Source of the DNA: Bacillus sp. Bos-x628 | GTDB taxonomy: Bacteria > Bacillota > Bacilli > Bacillales > Bacillaceae | Length of the DNA: 64,000 nucleotides | NCBI RefSeq assembly: GCF_040500475.1 | Contig: NZ_CP159358.1 | Location: forward strand, 1,054,001-1,118,000 | Direction: 5' to 3' | Shown: positions 45,294 to 55,139 of the stretch, in pieces | Numbering within the stretch: position 1 is the stretch's first letter | Layout of the letters: the number at the start of each line of letters is the position of its first letter | The notes under the pieces: model-generated | Seen by the model: only the letters and a program-made list of their open reading frames with translations | What the model was told of the DNA's origin: nothing | The model's database searches: none | Program-made: the position numbers and the translations under genes

Positions 45294-45983
45294 TTAATTT
45301 TCGTACGTAATCCCCTCAATATCTCCTGTATATGCATTGACAAGCACCTCTGCCTCACGTCCATCTATTAAATGTAGCTCAACTTCAAACACAAGCATGC
45401 CCCTATACGTTTCAAGGTCTGCATCGTCAACTGTTCCCCCGACTTCTTTTACAGCAATTTGAATGGCTTCCTCTACAGTGATTTTGGTCAGCTTTTTTTC
45501 TTTAGAGGCTGGTTTTTTCTTTTCAGCTTCAATGACTTTCAAGGTATGTTTATTCACATCCACTTGATATAACTCTTTTTTTGATTGGATCGTAAAAATA
45601 AAACGATCTGACTTTTCTTTCTTTTGTATGACTGTCCCGTTTACTTTTTTGACAGCTGCTTCTTCTGCTTGAAGAGCTACATTTTTTTCATTTGGCGTTT
45701 GATAGCTTTTTAATTGTTTGATCTCTTTCATTTGACCGCTTGCGGAAGATACAATCATTTGATAAATGCCATTTGAATTTTCAAGTATCAACGTATAATC
45801 CTGTTTATGATTGATTAAAGCTACATTTGTAATGTTTCCATTGTAGTCTTTTGCAATGATTTGTTTGATCTCTGATTCACTTAATATTTTCTGATCAATG
45901 GTTTGAATCATCAGCATCACAAAAGCCGCAAGAACGGCGAAAAATCCTGCGAGGGCAAGCCCCATTTTCATTTTTTTAGACAT
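45294..45983 (-). CDS. ykoI: Membrane-anchored PepSY-domain protein (YkoI-like)
   Basis: An N-terminal membrane anchor (MGLALAGFFAVLAAFVMLMIQ) and three PepSY-like units outside, the last with VEEAIQIAVKEVGGTVDDADLETYRG and VELHLIDGREAEVLVNAYTGD. 229 residues. It follows the kinase gene ykoH in the same direction after about 65 bases and has AAGGAGG before its start. It is probably the sensor kinase's external partner or target, by analogy with other PepSY-kinase neighbours. Confidence 0.78.
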   Translation of the reverse strand: MSKKMKMGLALAGFFAVLAAFVMLMIQTIDQKILSESEIKQIIAKDYNGNITNVALINHKQDYTLILENSNGIYQMIVSSASGQMKEIKQLKSYQTPNEKNVALQAEEAAVKKVNGTVIQKKEKSDRFIFTIQSKKELYQVDVNKHTLKVIEAEKKKPASKEKKLTKITVEEAIQIAVKEVGGTVDDADLETYRGMLVFEVELHLIDGREAEVLVNAYTGDIEGITYEN

Positions 45984-46050
45984 GCAGAACCTCCTTCCTA
46001 TTTCCTATTTTATAAGGAGGAAATGAGAAATTGATGAGAAAAGACCTATT

Positions 46051-47400
46051 TCATTTCCGAAAAAGAATTGTCACATTTGTTCCTTCGCCAATACGGCTGT
46101 CTACCTTCAGCTCTGCTCCATGCTCTTCAGCAATTTGTTTCGCTATCGATAGACCAAGACCGGTTCCGCCTGTCTCCCTGTTTCTCGCTTCATCCACGCG
46201 GAAAAAGCGGTCAAAAATTTTTGGCAGGTCCTCTTCTCTCATGCCAATTCCTTTATCACAAACAGAAATAAACGGCGTGTCTCCTGCTAACCCGCAGGTC
46301 ACATCAACTGGCTCTGCACTATATTTGACCGCATTATCAATCAAAATGGTCAAAAGCTGTTTGATTTTCTCCTTATCCCCCTCTGCGAAAATCGGCTGTT
46401 TTGTTTGTACATGAAGGCGAATTGTCCGATTTGTTGCAACTTCAAGTGTATGACTCACCTGCTTGCAAATGTCAGCAATATCGACTTGCTTCATTTCTAA
46501 ATAAGGCGGCTGGTCATTCTTTGCAAGCGTTAATAGTTGATCTGTCAGTCTCTTCATTTTTTTCGCTTCATCATGAATCGCTTGAGAGGATTCTTCGATA
46601 ACCTCGGGTCTTGTTTGCCCCCAACGTTTCAGTAAATTGCTATAGCTCATGATAACGGTAATCGGTGTCTTTAATTCATGTGAGGCGTCATGTAAAAATT
46701 GCTGTTCTTTCTCATAATGCTTTTCAAGTATTTCTGACATTTCATTAAAGGTTTGTCCCATTTGATACAATTCATCCTTAGAATCCCCTGTTAATTCAAT
46801 CCGTTTAAAAGCCTTCTCTCTCATACTTGCCTTCATTGTATTGATCATTTTGCTAATTGGACGAACGATTTGTTTTGTTAATATATGACCTGCGAAATAG
46901 GAAAGAACAATAAAAAGAATTCCAGCAGCGATTAAAATCATTTTTAATAATGCTAAGTTTTCTTCCGTGTTTTCAATCTTTTCATATACTTGAAGAGACA
47001 CAATTTCTCCATTTGTCCAAATAACTGGAATGGCAGCAAAGGCAATCATATGCTTGCGGTATTCTTTTATTTCGGCTGTCTGACCAGATTCATATGTAAA
47101 AGGGAGCGAACTAAATGTCAATTCCTTTGTTATGGTCAGCTTAGATTGACCTTTCTCTGTAACAACACGAATCATTCCATTTTGAGGAAGGTATGCCCTA
47201 AGCAGCTCAGAGGATGGGAGTCCCTCTTCTTCCGATTTTTTTAAAGCAATCGCAATATTTTCAGCCACCTCAGACAATCGTGACATATCTTTTTGCGTAA
47301 GCGTAAACGAAAAAATAAAGTAAATAGCTGTATGAAATAAGAGCACCATTAAAAACAAAGACAACGAGGTATAAAGTTGGATTTTATTTTTTAATCTCAT
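46051..47400 (-). CDS. ykoH: Sensor histidine kinase YkoH
   Basis: A 449-residue membrane kinase with helices at about 8-35 and 150-172, an extracellular sensor between them, and HAMP at about 170-225. Next come HisKA with HDASHELKTPITVIMSY near residue 240 and an ATPase domain (LLTILIDNAVKYS, DKGIGMREED, GTGLGLSIAK). It pairs with the OmpR-type regulator encoded three bases upstream. The signal is unknown; nearby PepSY proteins and mgtE suggest envelope or ion stress. Confidence 0.9.
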   Translation of the reverse strand: MRLKNKIQLYTSLSLFLMVLLFHTAIYFIFSFTLTQKDMSRLSEVAENIAIALKKSEEEGLPSSELLRAYLPQNGMIRVVTEKGQSKLTITKELTFSSLPFTYESGQTAEIKEYRKHMIAFAAIPVIWTNGEIVSLQVYEKIENTEENLALLKMILIAAGILFIVLSYFAGHILTKQIVRPISKMINTMKASMREKAFKRIELTGDSKDELYQMGQTFNEMSEILEKHYEKEQQFLHDASHELKTPITVIMSYSNLLKRWGQTRPEVIEESSQAIHDEAKKMKRLTDQLLTLAKNDQPPYLEMKQVDIADICKQVSHTLEVATNRTIRLHVQTKQPIFAEGDKEKIKQLLTILIDNAVKYSAEPVDVTCGLAGDTPFISVCDKGIGMREEDLPKIFDRFFRVDEARNRETGGTGLGLSIAKQIAEEHGAELKVDSRIGEGTNVTILFRK

Positions 47401-47403
47401 TCT

Positions 47404-48090
47404 TTACCCTTTCATCACATAACCCACACCTCTCACCGTGTGGATCAACTGTTTTTCAAATGGGTAATCGACTTTTTTACGCAAATAACGGATATAAACA
47501 TCCACCACATTTGTGTCACCGAAATAATCAAAGCCCCATACGGCTGTTAAAAGTTGATCTCTTGTGAGCACTTGCTGCTGATGTTTCAGCAAATAAACAA
47601 GCAGATCATATTCTCTTGGTGTAAGCTCCAGCATTTGACCATCTCTTATTATTTCTCTTGTTTTCTCATTGACAGTCAAATCCGCCAGTCTCAGTTCAGC
47701 TTCATTTTCTTCTTGGACACTTGTATGGAATCTTAGCTGCGCTCTAATTCGTGCCAATAATTCTTCAATTTCAAATGGCTTCGTTATATAATCGTTTGCC
47801 CCAAGATCAAGGCCGCTCACTTTATCAGGAACACTACCTCTTGCAGTAATTAAAATAATGGGTGTTGCCGTATTCGTTTTCCGAACCCTTCTGAGCACTT
47901 CAAGCCCGCTCAATTCCGGAAGCATGACGTCAAGCAGCACTAAATCGAAGCTATCTTCTTCAAGAGCCTGGAGTCCTTTCATGCCTGTATCTTTCATTGT
48001 GACTTCGTATCCTTCATATTCAAGTTCAAGTGATATCACTCTTGCAATTTTCTTTTCATCTTCGATCACGAGTATCTTCCCTTTATTCAT
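47404..48090 (-). CDS. ykoG: OmpR-family response regulator YkoG
   Basis: Receiver domain with phospho-Asp in DLVLLDVMLPELSG and the Lys in DYITKPF, then a winged-helix DNA-binding domain (LTPREYDLLVYLLKH, VDVYIRYLRKKVD, IHTVRGVGYVM). 228 residues. It leads the ykoGHIJ cluster. The start ATG has AGGAGAG upstream. Confidence 0.92.
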   Translation of the reverse strand: MNKGKILVIEDEKKIARVISLELEYEGYEVTMKDTGMKGLQALEEDSFDLVLLDVMLPELSGLEVLRRVRKTNTATPIILITARGSVPDKVSGLDLGANDYITKPFEIEELLARIRAQLRFHTSVQEENEAELRLADLTVNEKTREIIRDGQMLELTPREYDLLVYLLKHQQQVLTRDQLLTAVWGFDYFGDTNVVDVYIRYLRKKVDYPFEKQLIHTVRGVGYVMKG

Positions 48091-48548
48091 CTCTATCTCT
48101 CCTATCTAAAAGGCAGGCTTGTCTTTCCCATATTATATGTTGCCTTTCTGTTTTGGAACAGTCACAATCTTCATAACTTATCCTTTTCATTAAAGGAGGA
48201 TTTTATTTTCTAACAAAAACATTTCTCTCCTTCTACACCAGCTTACTTCTCACTCATTGAACAATTTCTTTTGTTATATAAGATATCCTTTCTTAGTTCT
48301 TTACGCCCATTTTACTTCAATATGTGCAAACTCACTATGCAAGATTTCCTTCTTTCTCATATGATATGAAGAGTTTTCCTCATAAGACGACGCCTTTCGG
48401 CAATAAGCGAGGAGAACTGCATATTTGATAAAAGATTGATTATTTGAAAAATTATTACAATTGACCCTTTCTGATCCAAAGTTTATTTTATACTATAATA
48501 TTATGCAACCTGAATCTACTTTGAAAACAAAATAAGGAGGGCTTTCTT
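48091..48548. other. Intergenic region between ykoG and isp
   Basis: About 460 bases between divergent genes. It holds promoters for both, but I could not fix them with confidence: TATAAT-like boxes near 48490 could serve isp. An unused AAAGGAGG at 48193 has no start codon behind it. In B. subtilis this slot carries several extra genes. Confidence 0.4.
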
Positions 48549-49508
48549 ATGAAAGGTGAAATTCGCTTAATTCCGTATGAAGTAAAAGCCAATGTGATGG
48601 AAGCGAAAGAGACGCCGGAAAGTATTCAGGAGATTAAAGCACCCGAACTTTGGTCAAGTGGCTTCAAAGGAAAAGGCATAACCATTGCTGTCCTTGATAC
48701 AGGTTGCGACACAGAGCACCCCGATTTAAAAGATCAGATTGTCGGCGTGAAGAACTTTACTGATGATGATAACGGAGACGCTGAGAATGTAAAAGACTAC
48801 AATGGGCATGGTACCCATGTAGCGGGAACGATTGCGGCAACAGATCGAAATGGCGGAATTCTAGGCGTAGCCCCCGAAGCAAAACTGCTCATTGTGAAAG
48901 TTCTTGGCGGTGAAAACGGTAGCGGCAAATATGAATGGATTATTAACGGCATTAACTATGCGGTAGAGCAAAAGGTTGATATTATCTCCATGTCTCTTGG
49001 TGGTCCAAGCAATGAGCCAGAATTACAGAAAGCGATTGAAGAAGCTGTGAAAAGTGGTGTACTTGTTGTCTGTGCGGCAGGAAACGAAGGTGATGGCGAT
49101 GAACGTACTGAAGAGTTCTCCTATCCAGCTGCTTACAATGAAGTGATTGCTGTCGGCTCTGTCTCACTTGCAAGAGAATCCTCCGAGTTTTCCAATGCAA
49201 ATAAAGAAATCGACCTCGTCGCTCCAGGAGAAGACATTTTATCCACTCTCCCTAATCATAAATACGGTAGATTAACCGGCACTTCTATGGCTGCCCCACA
49301 TGTTAGCGGTGCACTAGCCATTATTAAAAATGCCGAAGAAGAAGCCTTCCAGCGCAAGCTGACAGAACCAGAAGTATATGCTCAGCTCGTAAGAAGAACC
49401 CTTCCACTCAAACAGGCAAAAACACTTGTAGGGAATGGATTTTTATATTTAACAGCACAAGATGTACTTTTAGAAAAAACAGTCGAAGCAGACCTTTTAT
49501 CCATCTAG
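48549..49508 (+). CDS. isp: Major intracellular serine protease (Isp)
   Basis: A cytosolic subtilisin without a signal peptide. The N-terminal extension carries IRLIPYEV, the LIPY motif that blocks the active site until cleaved. The catalytic triad is Asp in VLDTGCDTEHPDL, His in NGHGTHVAGT and Ser in LTGTSMAAPHVSG. 319 residues. In B. subtilis it is made at the end of growth and degrades cell protein. AAGGAGGG precedes the ATG. A terminator follows. Confidence 0.95.
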   Translation: MKGEIRLIPYEVKANVMEAKETPESIQEIKAPELWSSGFKGKGITIAVLDTGCDTEHPDLKDQIVGVKNFTDDDNGDAENVKDYNGHGTHVAGTIAATDRNGGILGVAPEAKLLIVKVLGGENGSGKYEWIINGINYAVEQKVDIISMSLGGPSNEPELQKAIEEAVKSGVLVVCAAGNEGDGDERTEEFSYPAAYNEVIAVGSVSLARESSEFSNANKEIDLVAPGEDILSTLPNHKYGRLTGTSMAAPHVSGALAIIKNAEEEAFQRKLTEPEVYAQLVRRTLPLKQAKTLVGNGFLYLTAQDVLLEKTVEADLLSI

Positions 49509-49518
49509 ATGAAATATA

Positions 49519-49557
49519 GATCCTGAGAAAAGATCGAATTTTCTCAGGATTTTTTTA
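49519..49557 (+). terminator. Terminator of isp
   Basis: ATCCTGAGAAAA pairs with TTTTCTCAGGAT across a short loop and is followed by seven T residues. Confidence 0.88.
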
Positions 49558-49624
49558 ATTAAAATTATTCAAAAATTATTTTGACGAAATGAAGTGAACG
49601 TTATATAATCGAACACAATAATTC

Positions 49625-49860
49625 ATAGTTTGAGAGTCGGTAATTCGATTGAACTCGAATGATCATTGGGAAGACCGGTGAAAATCCGGCGCAGTCCCGC
49701 ACTGTAAGTGAGGAGAGCTTTTCTTTTCGGTTCACTGTCAAATGATAGGAACGGCGAAAAGCTTGCAGAATCACTACCCAGGATACCAGCCGCTCTATCA
49801 CATCAAACACCTACGGTTGATAGGAGATGTCGAAAAAGCGTCAGCTACGCTCACGCTTAA
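49625..49860 (+). ncRNA. Cobalamin riboswitch upstream of metE
   Basis: The core reads TGGGAAGACCGGTGAAAATC, CGGCGCAGTCCCGCACTGTA, then after a variable arm CCCAGGATACCAGCCG (the B12 box, 49783-49799). These are the conserved pieces of the AdoCbl class. Downstream, AGCGTCAGCTACGCTCACGCT at 49837-49857 forms a stem that could be the switch. Coenzyme B12 should shut off metE. No S-box is present between isp and metE. Confidence 0.9.
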
Positions 49861-49959
49861 TTTCGCACACACATTTTGTCTTTTAAACTAGACATTTGCC
49901 CTCATCAATCTTGATCATGAGTGTAAGTGTCTTTTTATATTTTAGAGGGGGAATTGGAA

Positions 49960-52248
49960 TTGACAATTGTTAAAACAAGTAATCTAGGTTTTCCGAGAAT
50001 TGGCTTAAACAGAGAATGGAAAAAAGCACTTGAGTCCTATTGGAAAGGTCAAACTGACCGAGAAACCCTGTTAAACACACTTGATGATCAATTTTTAACA
50101 GCCATTAAAACGCAGATTGATCAACAAATTGATGTGGTTCCTTCCGGAGACTTCACCTTCTATGATCACGTGCTAGATACTGCTGTCATGTTCAATTGGA
50201 TTCCAGAACGCTTCCGCAGTCTGAAAGACCCGCTAGATACATATTTTGCGATGGCTAGAGGAACAAAAGATGCTGTGTCTAGTGAAATGACAAAATGGTT
50301 TAATACGAACTATCACTACATTGTACCGGAATACGAAAAAAGCACCGAATTCAAACTGACACACAACAAACCACTTGAAGCTTATGAAAAGGTGAAAAAG
50401 GCGTTTGGTATTGAAACAAAACCAGTTGTTCTTGGTCTTTATACGTTTGTCTCACTTTCTAAAGGCTATGAATCAAGTGAAGTACAAGACATTCAGCAGC
50501 GTTTAATTCCACTTTATATTAAGGTTTTAAAAGAACTTGACGAAGCCGGCGTCAAATGGGTTCAAATTGATGAGCCTTCACTTGTGACAGCATCAAGTGA
50601 AGAAGTCAAAGCAGTGAAAAAGATTTATCAAACGATTAAGCAAGCTGTACCAACCTTAAACATCCTTCTGCAAACATATTTTGACTCGGTTGATGCGTAT
50701 GAAGAACTTGTGACTTATCCTGTCGAAGCGATCGGTCTTGATTTTGTTCATGATCAAGGACGTAACCTTGAACAAGTGAAAAAGCATGGCTTCCCGAAAG
50801 ACAAAATTTTGGCAGCTGGCATCATTGATGGACGCAACATTTGGAGAGCAGATCTTGGCGAGCGATTATCTTTTGTTACTGAATTAATTGGTGAAATTGG
50901 GGCGAAGGAAGTATGGTTACAGCCATCAAGCAGTCTGCTCCATGTTCCAGTTGCAAAACATCCAAACGAACAGCTTGAAAAGGAGCTGTTACATGGATTA
51001 TCTTATGCAACTGAAAAGCTTGCGGAATTAACCCTACTAAAAAAAGGGTTAACAAATGGAGCATCTGCCATTCATGCAGAGATCAATCAAGCAACAGAGG
51101 CCCTTCTCACATTGAAAGAATTTGCGAAAGGCAGAAATGCTGATCTCACAGCAGAACGCAACAATCTTTCGTCTAAAGACTTTAAACGTCCAGTTGCCTT
51201 TGAAGAGCGTCTTCGTATTCAGAACGAATCACTTAAACTTCCGCTTCTTCCAACAACGACAATCGGAAGCTTTCCACAATCTGCTGAAGTACGAAGTGCA
51301 CGTCAAAAATGGCGTAAACATGAGTGGACAGATGCAGAGTATGATGAATTCATTAAGAAAGAAACAAAAAGATGGATTGATATCCAGGAAGAGATAGGTC
51401 TAGATGTGTTGGTACATGGAGAATTTGAGCGTACAGACATGGTCGAATACTTTGGCGAAAAACTGGCCGGCTTTGCCTTTACGAAATTCGCCTGGGTCCA
51501 ATCTTATGGCTCACGCTGCGTGAAGCCGCCAATCATTTACGGAGATGTAGAATTCACAGAGCCAATGACTGTAAAAGAGACAGTGTACGCTCAAAGCTTA
51601 ACAGATAAAAAGGTCAAAGGAATGTTGACAGGACCTGTTACGATCTTAAACTGGTCTTTCCCAAGAACAGATATTTCTCGAAAAGAAATCGCCTTCCAAA
51701 TCGCTTTCGCTTTGCGTAAAGAAGTAGAAGCGTTAGAGAAAGCTGGTATTCAAGTGATTCAAGTAGATGAACCTGCTTTAAGAGAAGGTCTCCCTTTAAA
51801 AGAGAGTGATTGGGCTGATTATTTAAACTGGGCAGCAGAATCATTCCGTTTATCAACTTCATCTGTTCAAAATGAAACACAAATTCATACACATATGTGC
51901 TACAGTAACTTCGAAGATATCGTAGATACAATTGAAGACCTTGATGCAGACGTCATCACGATTGAGCATTCACGAAGTCATGGCGAATTCCTTGAATATT
52001 TAGAGAAGCATCCGTACCTGAAAGGACTTGGACTTGGGGTGTATGACATTCACAGCCCTCGCGTACCATCTGTTGAGGAAATGAGTGAGATCATTGATGA
52101 TGCGTTAAACGTTTGTCCGGCTGATCGGTTTTGGGTAAATCCTGACTGTGGTCTGAAAACACGACAAGAGCCTGAAACCATAGCCGCCTTGAAAAACATG
52201 GTGACTGCTGCTGAAATAGCTCGTAAAAAGCTAGCGCAGCATGCATAA
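49960..52248 (+). CDS. metE: Cobalamin-independent methionine synthase MetE
   Basis: Transfers a methyl group from methyltetrahydropteroyl-triglutamate to homocysteine, using zinc rather than B12. It has two TIM-barrel halves: N-terminal [19 protein letters not shown] and C-terminal [14 protein letters not shown]. The zinc ligands are in HTHMCYSNF, in the Glu of [11 protein letters not shown], and in Cys of [12 protein letters not shown] at 49960 behind GAGGGGG gives 762 residues as in B. subtilis. The longer frame to 49927 is not supported. It is controlled by a B12 riboswitch, which implies a B12-using alternative elsewhere in the genome. Confidence 0.96.
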   Translation: MTIVKTSNLGFPRIGLNREWKKALESYWKGQTDRETLLNTLDDQFLTAIKTQIDQQIDVVPSGDFTFYDHVLDTAVMFNWIPERFRSLKDPLDTYFAMARGTKDAVSSEMTKWFNTNYHYIVPEYEKSTEFKLTHNKPLEAYEKVKKAFGIETKPVVLGLYTFVSLSKGYESSEVQDIQQRLIPLYIKVLKELDEAGVKWVQIDEPSLVTASSEEVKAVKKIYQTIKQAVPTLNILLQTYFDSVDAYEELVTYPVEAIGLDFVHDQGRNLEQVKKHGFPKDKILAAGIIDGRNIWRADLGERLSFVTELIGEIGAKEVWLQPSSSLLHVPVAKHPNEQLEKELLHGLSYATEKLAELTLLKKGLTNGASAIHAEINQATEALLTLKEFAKGRNADLTAERNNLSSKDFKRPVAFEERLRIQNESLKLPLLPTTTIGSFPQSAEVRSARQKWRKHEWTDAEYDEFIKKETKRWIDIQEEIGLDVLVHGEFERTDMVEYFGEKLAGFAFTKFAWVQSYGSRCVKPPIIYGDVEFTEPMTVKETVYAQSLTDKKVKGMLTGPVTILNWSFPRTDISRKEIAFQIAFALRKEVEALEKAGIQVIQVDEPALREGLPLKESDWADYLNWAAESFRLSTSSVQNETQIHTHMCYSNFEDIVDTIEDLDADVITIEHSRSHGEFLEYLEKHPYLKGLGLGVYDIHSPRVPSVEEMSEIIDDALNVCPADRFWVNPDCGLKTRQEPETIAALKNMVTAAEIARKKLAQHA

Positions 52249-52255
52249 AAGAATC

Positions 52256-52298
52256 ATTCCCCCCTCTGCTATTTTATGCAGAGGGTTTTTTTATCAGT
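52256..52298 (+). terminator. Terminator of metE
   Basis: CCCTCTGC-TATTTTAT-GCAGAGGG followed by seven T residues. Confidence 0.88.
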
Positions 52299-52396
52299 CT
52301 ATTCTTCTGTTAGACAGTGTAACAGACTAATTCCATTTCTAACATGATTTAGTATACTAGAGTAATCAGTCGAACAAAGGGAGCAAGTAGGTGTGT

Positions 52397-52485
52397 CAGA
52401 TTGTTGACAAAGGGCTAAAATGCCGTTATTTTCGCCCTTTGTCTTTTCTTTTCATAGTGACCTGTAAACCTTTGAAATGCCTTTC
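52397..52485 (+). repeat. Dispersed structured intergenic element, copy E (truncated)
   Basis: Only the left half is visible: GATTGTTGACAAAGGGCTAAAAT and its hairpin partner, then a TTTTCATAGTGACCTG and AAACCTTTGAA segment matching copy A. The conserved core and right arm are lost. It lies between metE and ohrR on the plus strand. Confidence 0.6.
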
Positions 52486-52612
52486 CGTTCTATCAAATCA
52501 TCAAATATTAATTGCACATTGAAGAATTTCTCGTTTTCACGATGTATTTATTTTAAAAAAAGAGAAAATCTTATACAATGATAAGTATGACAAAAAATAG
52601 TTGGTGACAGAG

Positions 52613-53059
52613 ATGACAAATGAATTCGAACATATGAAACTAGAAAATCAGCTTTGCTTCTTGTTATACGCAAGTTCAAGAGAGATGACAAAGCAGTATA
52701 AGCCGTTATTAGATGAGTTAAACATCACTTATCCGCAGTATTTAGCATTACTTTTGCTATGGGAACATGGTACGTTAAATGTGAAGACAATGGGCGAGCT
52801 GCTTTATTTGGACTCCGGTACACTCACACCCATGCTTAAACGCATGGAGCAGAATGGATTAATCATTCGAGTGCGTTCGAAAGAGGATGAGCGGTCTGTA
52901 CAAATACATTTAACTGCATATGGTGAAAGTCTAAAAGAGAAGGCGGCAACTATCCCATTTCGTATGTTGTCTGGAACAGGCAGATCTGACGAAGAGCTCA
53001 AAACATTACGCGCCTCCTTGCATGAGCTTTTGCAGAAATTGACACAATCAAAAGGCTGA
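52613..53059 (+). CDS. ohrR: Organic hydroperoxide sensor-repressor OhrR
   Basis: MarR-family repressor that releases DNA when a single Cys reacts with organic peroxides. From ATG 52613 the reactive residue falls exactly at Cys15 (KLENQLCFLLYASSREMTK), as in B. subtilis OhrR, which fixes the start and rejects the TTG at 52601. The helix-turn-helix segment LNVKTMGELLYLDSGTLTPM and wing KEDERSVQIHL are clear. It converges on ohrA, whose operator is at 53545. One-Cys type. Confidence 0.95.
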   Translation: MTNEFEHMKLENQLCFLLYASSREMTKQYKPLLDELNITYPQYLALLLLWEHGTLNVKTMGELLYLDSGTLTPMLKRMEQNGLIIRVRSKEDERSVQIHLTAYGESLKEKAATIPFRMLSGTGRSDEELKTLRASLHELLQKLTQSKG

Positions 53060-53085
53060 GGGAATATTCCCTCAGCCTTTTTTAT
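53048..53085. terminator. Bidirectional terminator between ohrR and ohrA
   Basis: AAAAGGCTGAGGGAA-TA-TTCCCTCAGCCTTTTTT spans one long perfect stem that overlaps the ends of both genes. Confidence 0.9.
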
Positions 53086-53510
53086 TGAGCTACAGCCACT
53101 AGTTCTACTTCAATGTTCCCTTGAGTTGCTTTTGAATATGGGCATACACCGTGAGCTTTATGAACGAGTTCATCTAATACTGATTGTTCGATTCCAGTTC
53201 CTTTTACTTCTAATTTGACACCTAGTTTAAAACCGTCATCTGCACTATCTTTGATCAGACTCACATGTGCAGTCACTTCACTTTCAAAACGAACGCGCTC
53301 TTGTCTAGCCACCATTTGAAGTGCTGAATCAAAACATGCTGAGTAGCCTGCTGCAAATAATTGCTCTGGATTCGTTGCTTTTTCAAGTTTCTTTGCTCTT
53401 GGTGTCCCAGGCATTGCGACATCATGCTCAAGCACCCCATCTGTTGAAACAACCTTGCCTTCTCTTCCCCCTATAGCTGATACCGTTGCAGTAAATAAAA
53501 CGTCTGACAT
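53082..53510 (-). CDS. ohrA: Organic hydroperoxide resistance protein OhrA
   Basis: Thiol peroxidase that reduces organic and fatty-acid hydroperoxides. The catalytic pair is Cys in GYSACFDSALQM and Cys in HGVCPYSKAT. 142 residues. NPEQLFAAGYSACF and AMPGTPRAKKLEKATNP match OhrA rather than OhrB of B. subtilis as recalled. A perfect OhrR operator lies 35 bases before the start, so it should be induced by peroxide. No AAGGAGG is seen; AAAGAGGG serves. Confidence 0.94.
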   Translation of the reverse strand: MSDVLFTATVSAIGGREGKVVSTDGVLEHDVAMPGTPRAKKLEKATNPEQLFAAGYSACFDSALQMVARQERVRFESEVTAHVSLIKDSADDGFKLGVKLEVKGTGIEQSVLDELVHKAHGVCPYSKATQGNIEVELVAVAQ

Positions 53511-53544
53511 ATCTAGAACCCTCTTTCTTTTTTAAAATATTTTC

Positions 53545-53559
53545 TACAATTAAATTGTA
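53545..53559. promoter_or_regulatory. OhrR operator of ohrA
   Basis: TACAATT-A-AATTGTA is a perfect 15-base palindrome matching known OhrR sites. A further GTACACAATATAAT next to it on the right looks like a partial half-site or the promoter. Confidence 0.85.
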
Positions 53560-53648
53560 CACAATATAATTTCCGGCGTCAATGAAAAAGAATCTCTTCT
53601 TCATGTTTACCTTTTTGTTATGCTTTATAAACGTGATTTAAATAATAA

Positions 53649-53805
53649 AAAAAAGCCCTTCAAGCAAAAAGGGCTTTCAGCGTGTAGACAAATCCTCGCA
53701 TTCGTTGTCAGATCTCAAGCGATAGTGCTTATGAATGTTCAACTTTATCCGCACAAGTAGCTCGGGTCTTTCTGGAATTCAAGGGGGTTCGACACGCTTT
53801 AAAAG
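53649..53805 (-). repeat. Dispersed structured intergenic element, copy D, with terminator
   Basis: It follows rap-phr on the minus strand. Outer arms are AGCGTGT and ACACGCT (perfect), then GAACCCCCTTG with CGAGGATTT. The core keeps AGACCCGAGCTACTTGTGCGG and the GTGC-GCAC hairpin. It ends in terminator AAAGCCCTT...AAGGGCTTT plus T run at 53649-53677. Confidence 0.8.
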
Positions 53806-53818
53806 AAGATAAAAGGCT

Positions 53819-53953
53819 TTAGATGTAGAGGTGTTGCGGATTCGGTTGTTCTAACGTGTGGTTTCGGTTATCAGGGTCGGCATTAGCTGCTGAGAGCCAT
53901 AATGCCATGATCGAGATGCTTGTACAGACAACTGCCCATTTTTTAAAATTCAT
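53819..53953 (-). CDS. Phr signalling peptide precursor
   Basis: A 44-residue pre-peptide: MNFKKWAVVCTSISIMALWLSAANA is a signal sequence, and the exported tail is DPDNRNHTLEQPNPQHLYI. NRNHT fits the xRNxT pattern of mature Phr pentapeptides (ARNQT, SRNVT, TDRNTT), so it is the best candidate pheromone (codons 53855-53869). It is internal rather than at the C-terminus. GAGGGGA precedes the ATG, which overlaps the end of rap. After re-import, the peptide would inhibit its Rap. Confidence 0.75.
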   Translation of the reverse strand: MNFKKWAVVCTSISIMALWLSAANADPDNRNHTLEQPNPQHLYI

Positions 53954-55079
53954 ATAAACAATCCCCTCTCTGAATATAGATTCGAGCATGTTCCGCTTCC
54001 CCATAGAACATGGAAGATTTTTCATAATCTTCAATTTCATTATAATACTTTGCGGTGTCCAATGCTAGCTCCTCTATATCAGGATATGCATATACTGACT
54101 CTAAAAAATGGAAAATTCGTTTAATGTGCTCGGCATCTTGTCTCATGTACAGTGCTTCTAGAAATTCTGTCTTCTGCATATTAATTTCATCCTGTAAGGC
54201 TTCTGCTCGTTTCATACATTCTTGCTGGTAATGTAAAGCTTCTTCATGTTGACCTTGTTTGTATAAAATCTGTGCGGCTGTATAAAGAGGGTCTATAGAT
54301 CGGCGAAGATGATCGGATTGATTTTGATCAAACAATCGTATGGATTCTTTCATTAATTCAAGTGCGCGATTTAAATCCCCCATTCTATAATAACTGTTCC
54401 CCATATTAAATAAAGATGAGGCAATAAAACGCACATTCTGAAAGTCTCTTGATCTAGCAAGTGCTCTCTCAAGATGCGGTAATGCCTTTTCATGCCTCCG
54501 CATATCATCATAATTACCAGCCACAATAAATTCACACTGAATGGTTCGAAGAGCATACAACTCATGCTCAACATATACATCGAGCGCTAGTTTGGCATGG
54601 TGCATCGAGATATGTGTTTGTTTCATGTGATAATATATTTCTGACATTTTAAAATGAAATTCCGCTCGTTCAATATCATCAGATACAAAAGAGAGCTTGT
54701 GCTCTGCTTTTTGATAAGAAGATATGGCTGCAATGTATTGCCTCCTGCCGAATTCATACATGCCTCTGAAGAAATGGTAGTAATATTCAAGCATGCCCGT
54801 TACATGCATTTGATGCTCATCTATTTCTTTCGAAAGCTCAGAAAAGTTGGCACGAAGCTTTCCTTCCTTTAATGGCTTTAAATAATCGAGCATCACCTCA
54901 TGCCTGAATTCCATTAAAGAAAAATAGAGAAGCAAGTTCTGATCTTCTTCCATTGAATCAAGAGAGGTGCGAATTTCCTGTTTTAACTGTTCTGCTTGTT
55001 CTGAATCAAATCTGCGGATTAATTCATACCACTTGTTGATTTTCACTCCAATATCCGAAGAGGGAATGATTTTCGCCAT
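53943..55079 (-). CDS. Rap-family response regulator phosphatase
   Basis: A 378-residue TPR protein. The start MAKIIPSSDIGVKINKWYELIRRFD is typical of Rap proteins, followed by a three-helix bundle and about seven TPR repeats (AKLALDVYVEHELYALR, MGNSYYRMGDLNRALELM). Raps dephosphorylate Spo0F or block ComA. Which one is the target is not visible here. The ATG at 55079 with GGAGA upstream replaces the longer frame to 55121. It overlaps phr by 11 bases, the usual cassette design. Confidence 0.88.
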   Translation of the reverse strand: MAKIIPSSDIGVKINKWYELIRRFDSEQAEQLKQEIRTSLDSMEEDQNLLLYFSLMEFRHEVMLDYLKPLKEGKLRANFSELSKEIDEHQMHVTGMLEYYYHFFRGMYEFGRRQYIAAISSYQKAEHKLSFVSDDIERAEFHFKMSEIYYHMKQTHISMHHAKLALDVYVEHELYALRTIQCEFIVAGNYDDMRRHEKALPHLERALARSRDFQNVRFIASSLFNMGNSYYRMGDLNRALELMKESIRLFDQNQSDHLRRSIDPLYTAAQILYKQGQHEEALHYQQECMKRAEALQDEINMQKTEFLEALYMRQDAEHIKRIFHFLESVYAYPDIEELALDTAKYYNEIEDYEKSSMFYGEAEHARIYIQRGDCLYEF

Positions 55080-55139
55080 ACGTGCTTTCTCCAATCTTCT
55101 CAAAATATGAACCATTGCCATATTTTATCATACTTGATC

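Noticed and set aside
49601..49810. 69-codon minus-strand frame upstream of metE
   Set aside because: It covers the cobalamin riboswitch, whose conserved motifs explain the sequence.
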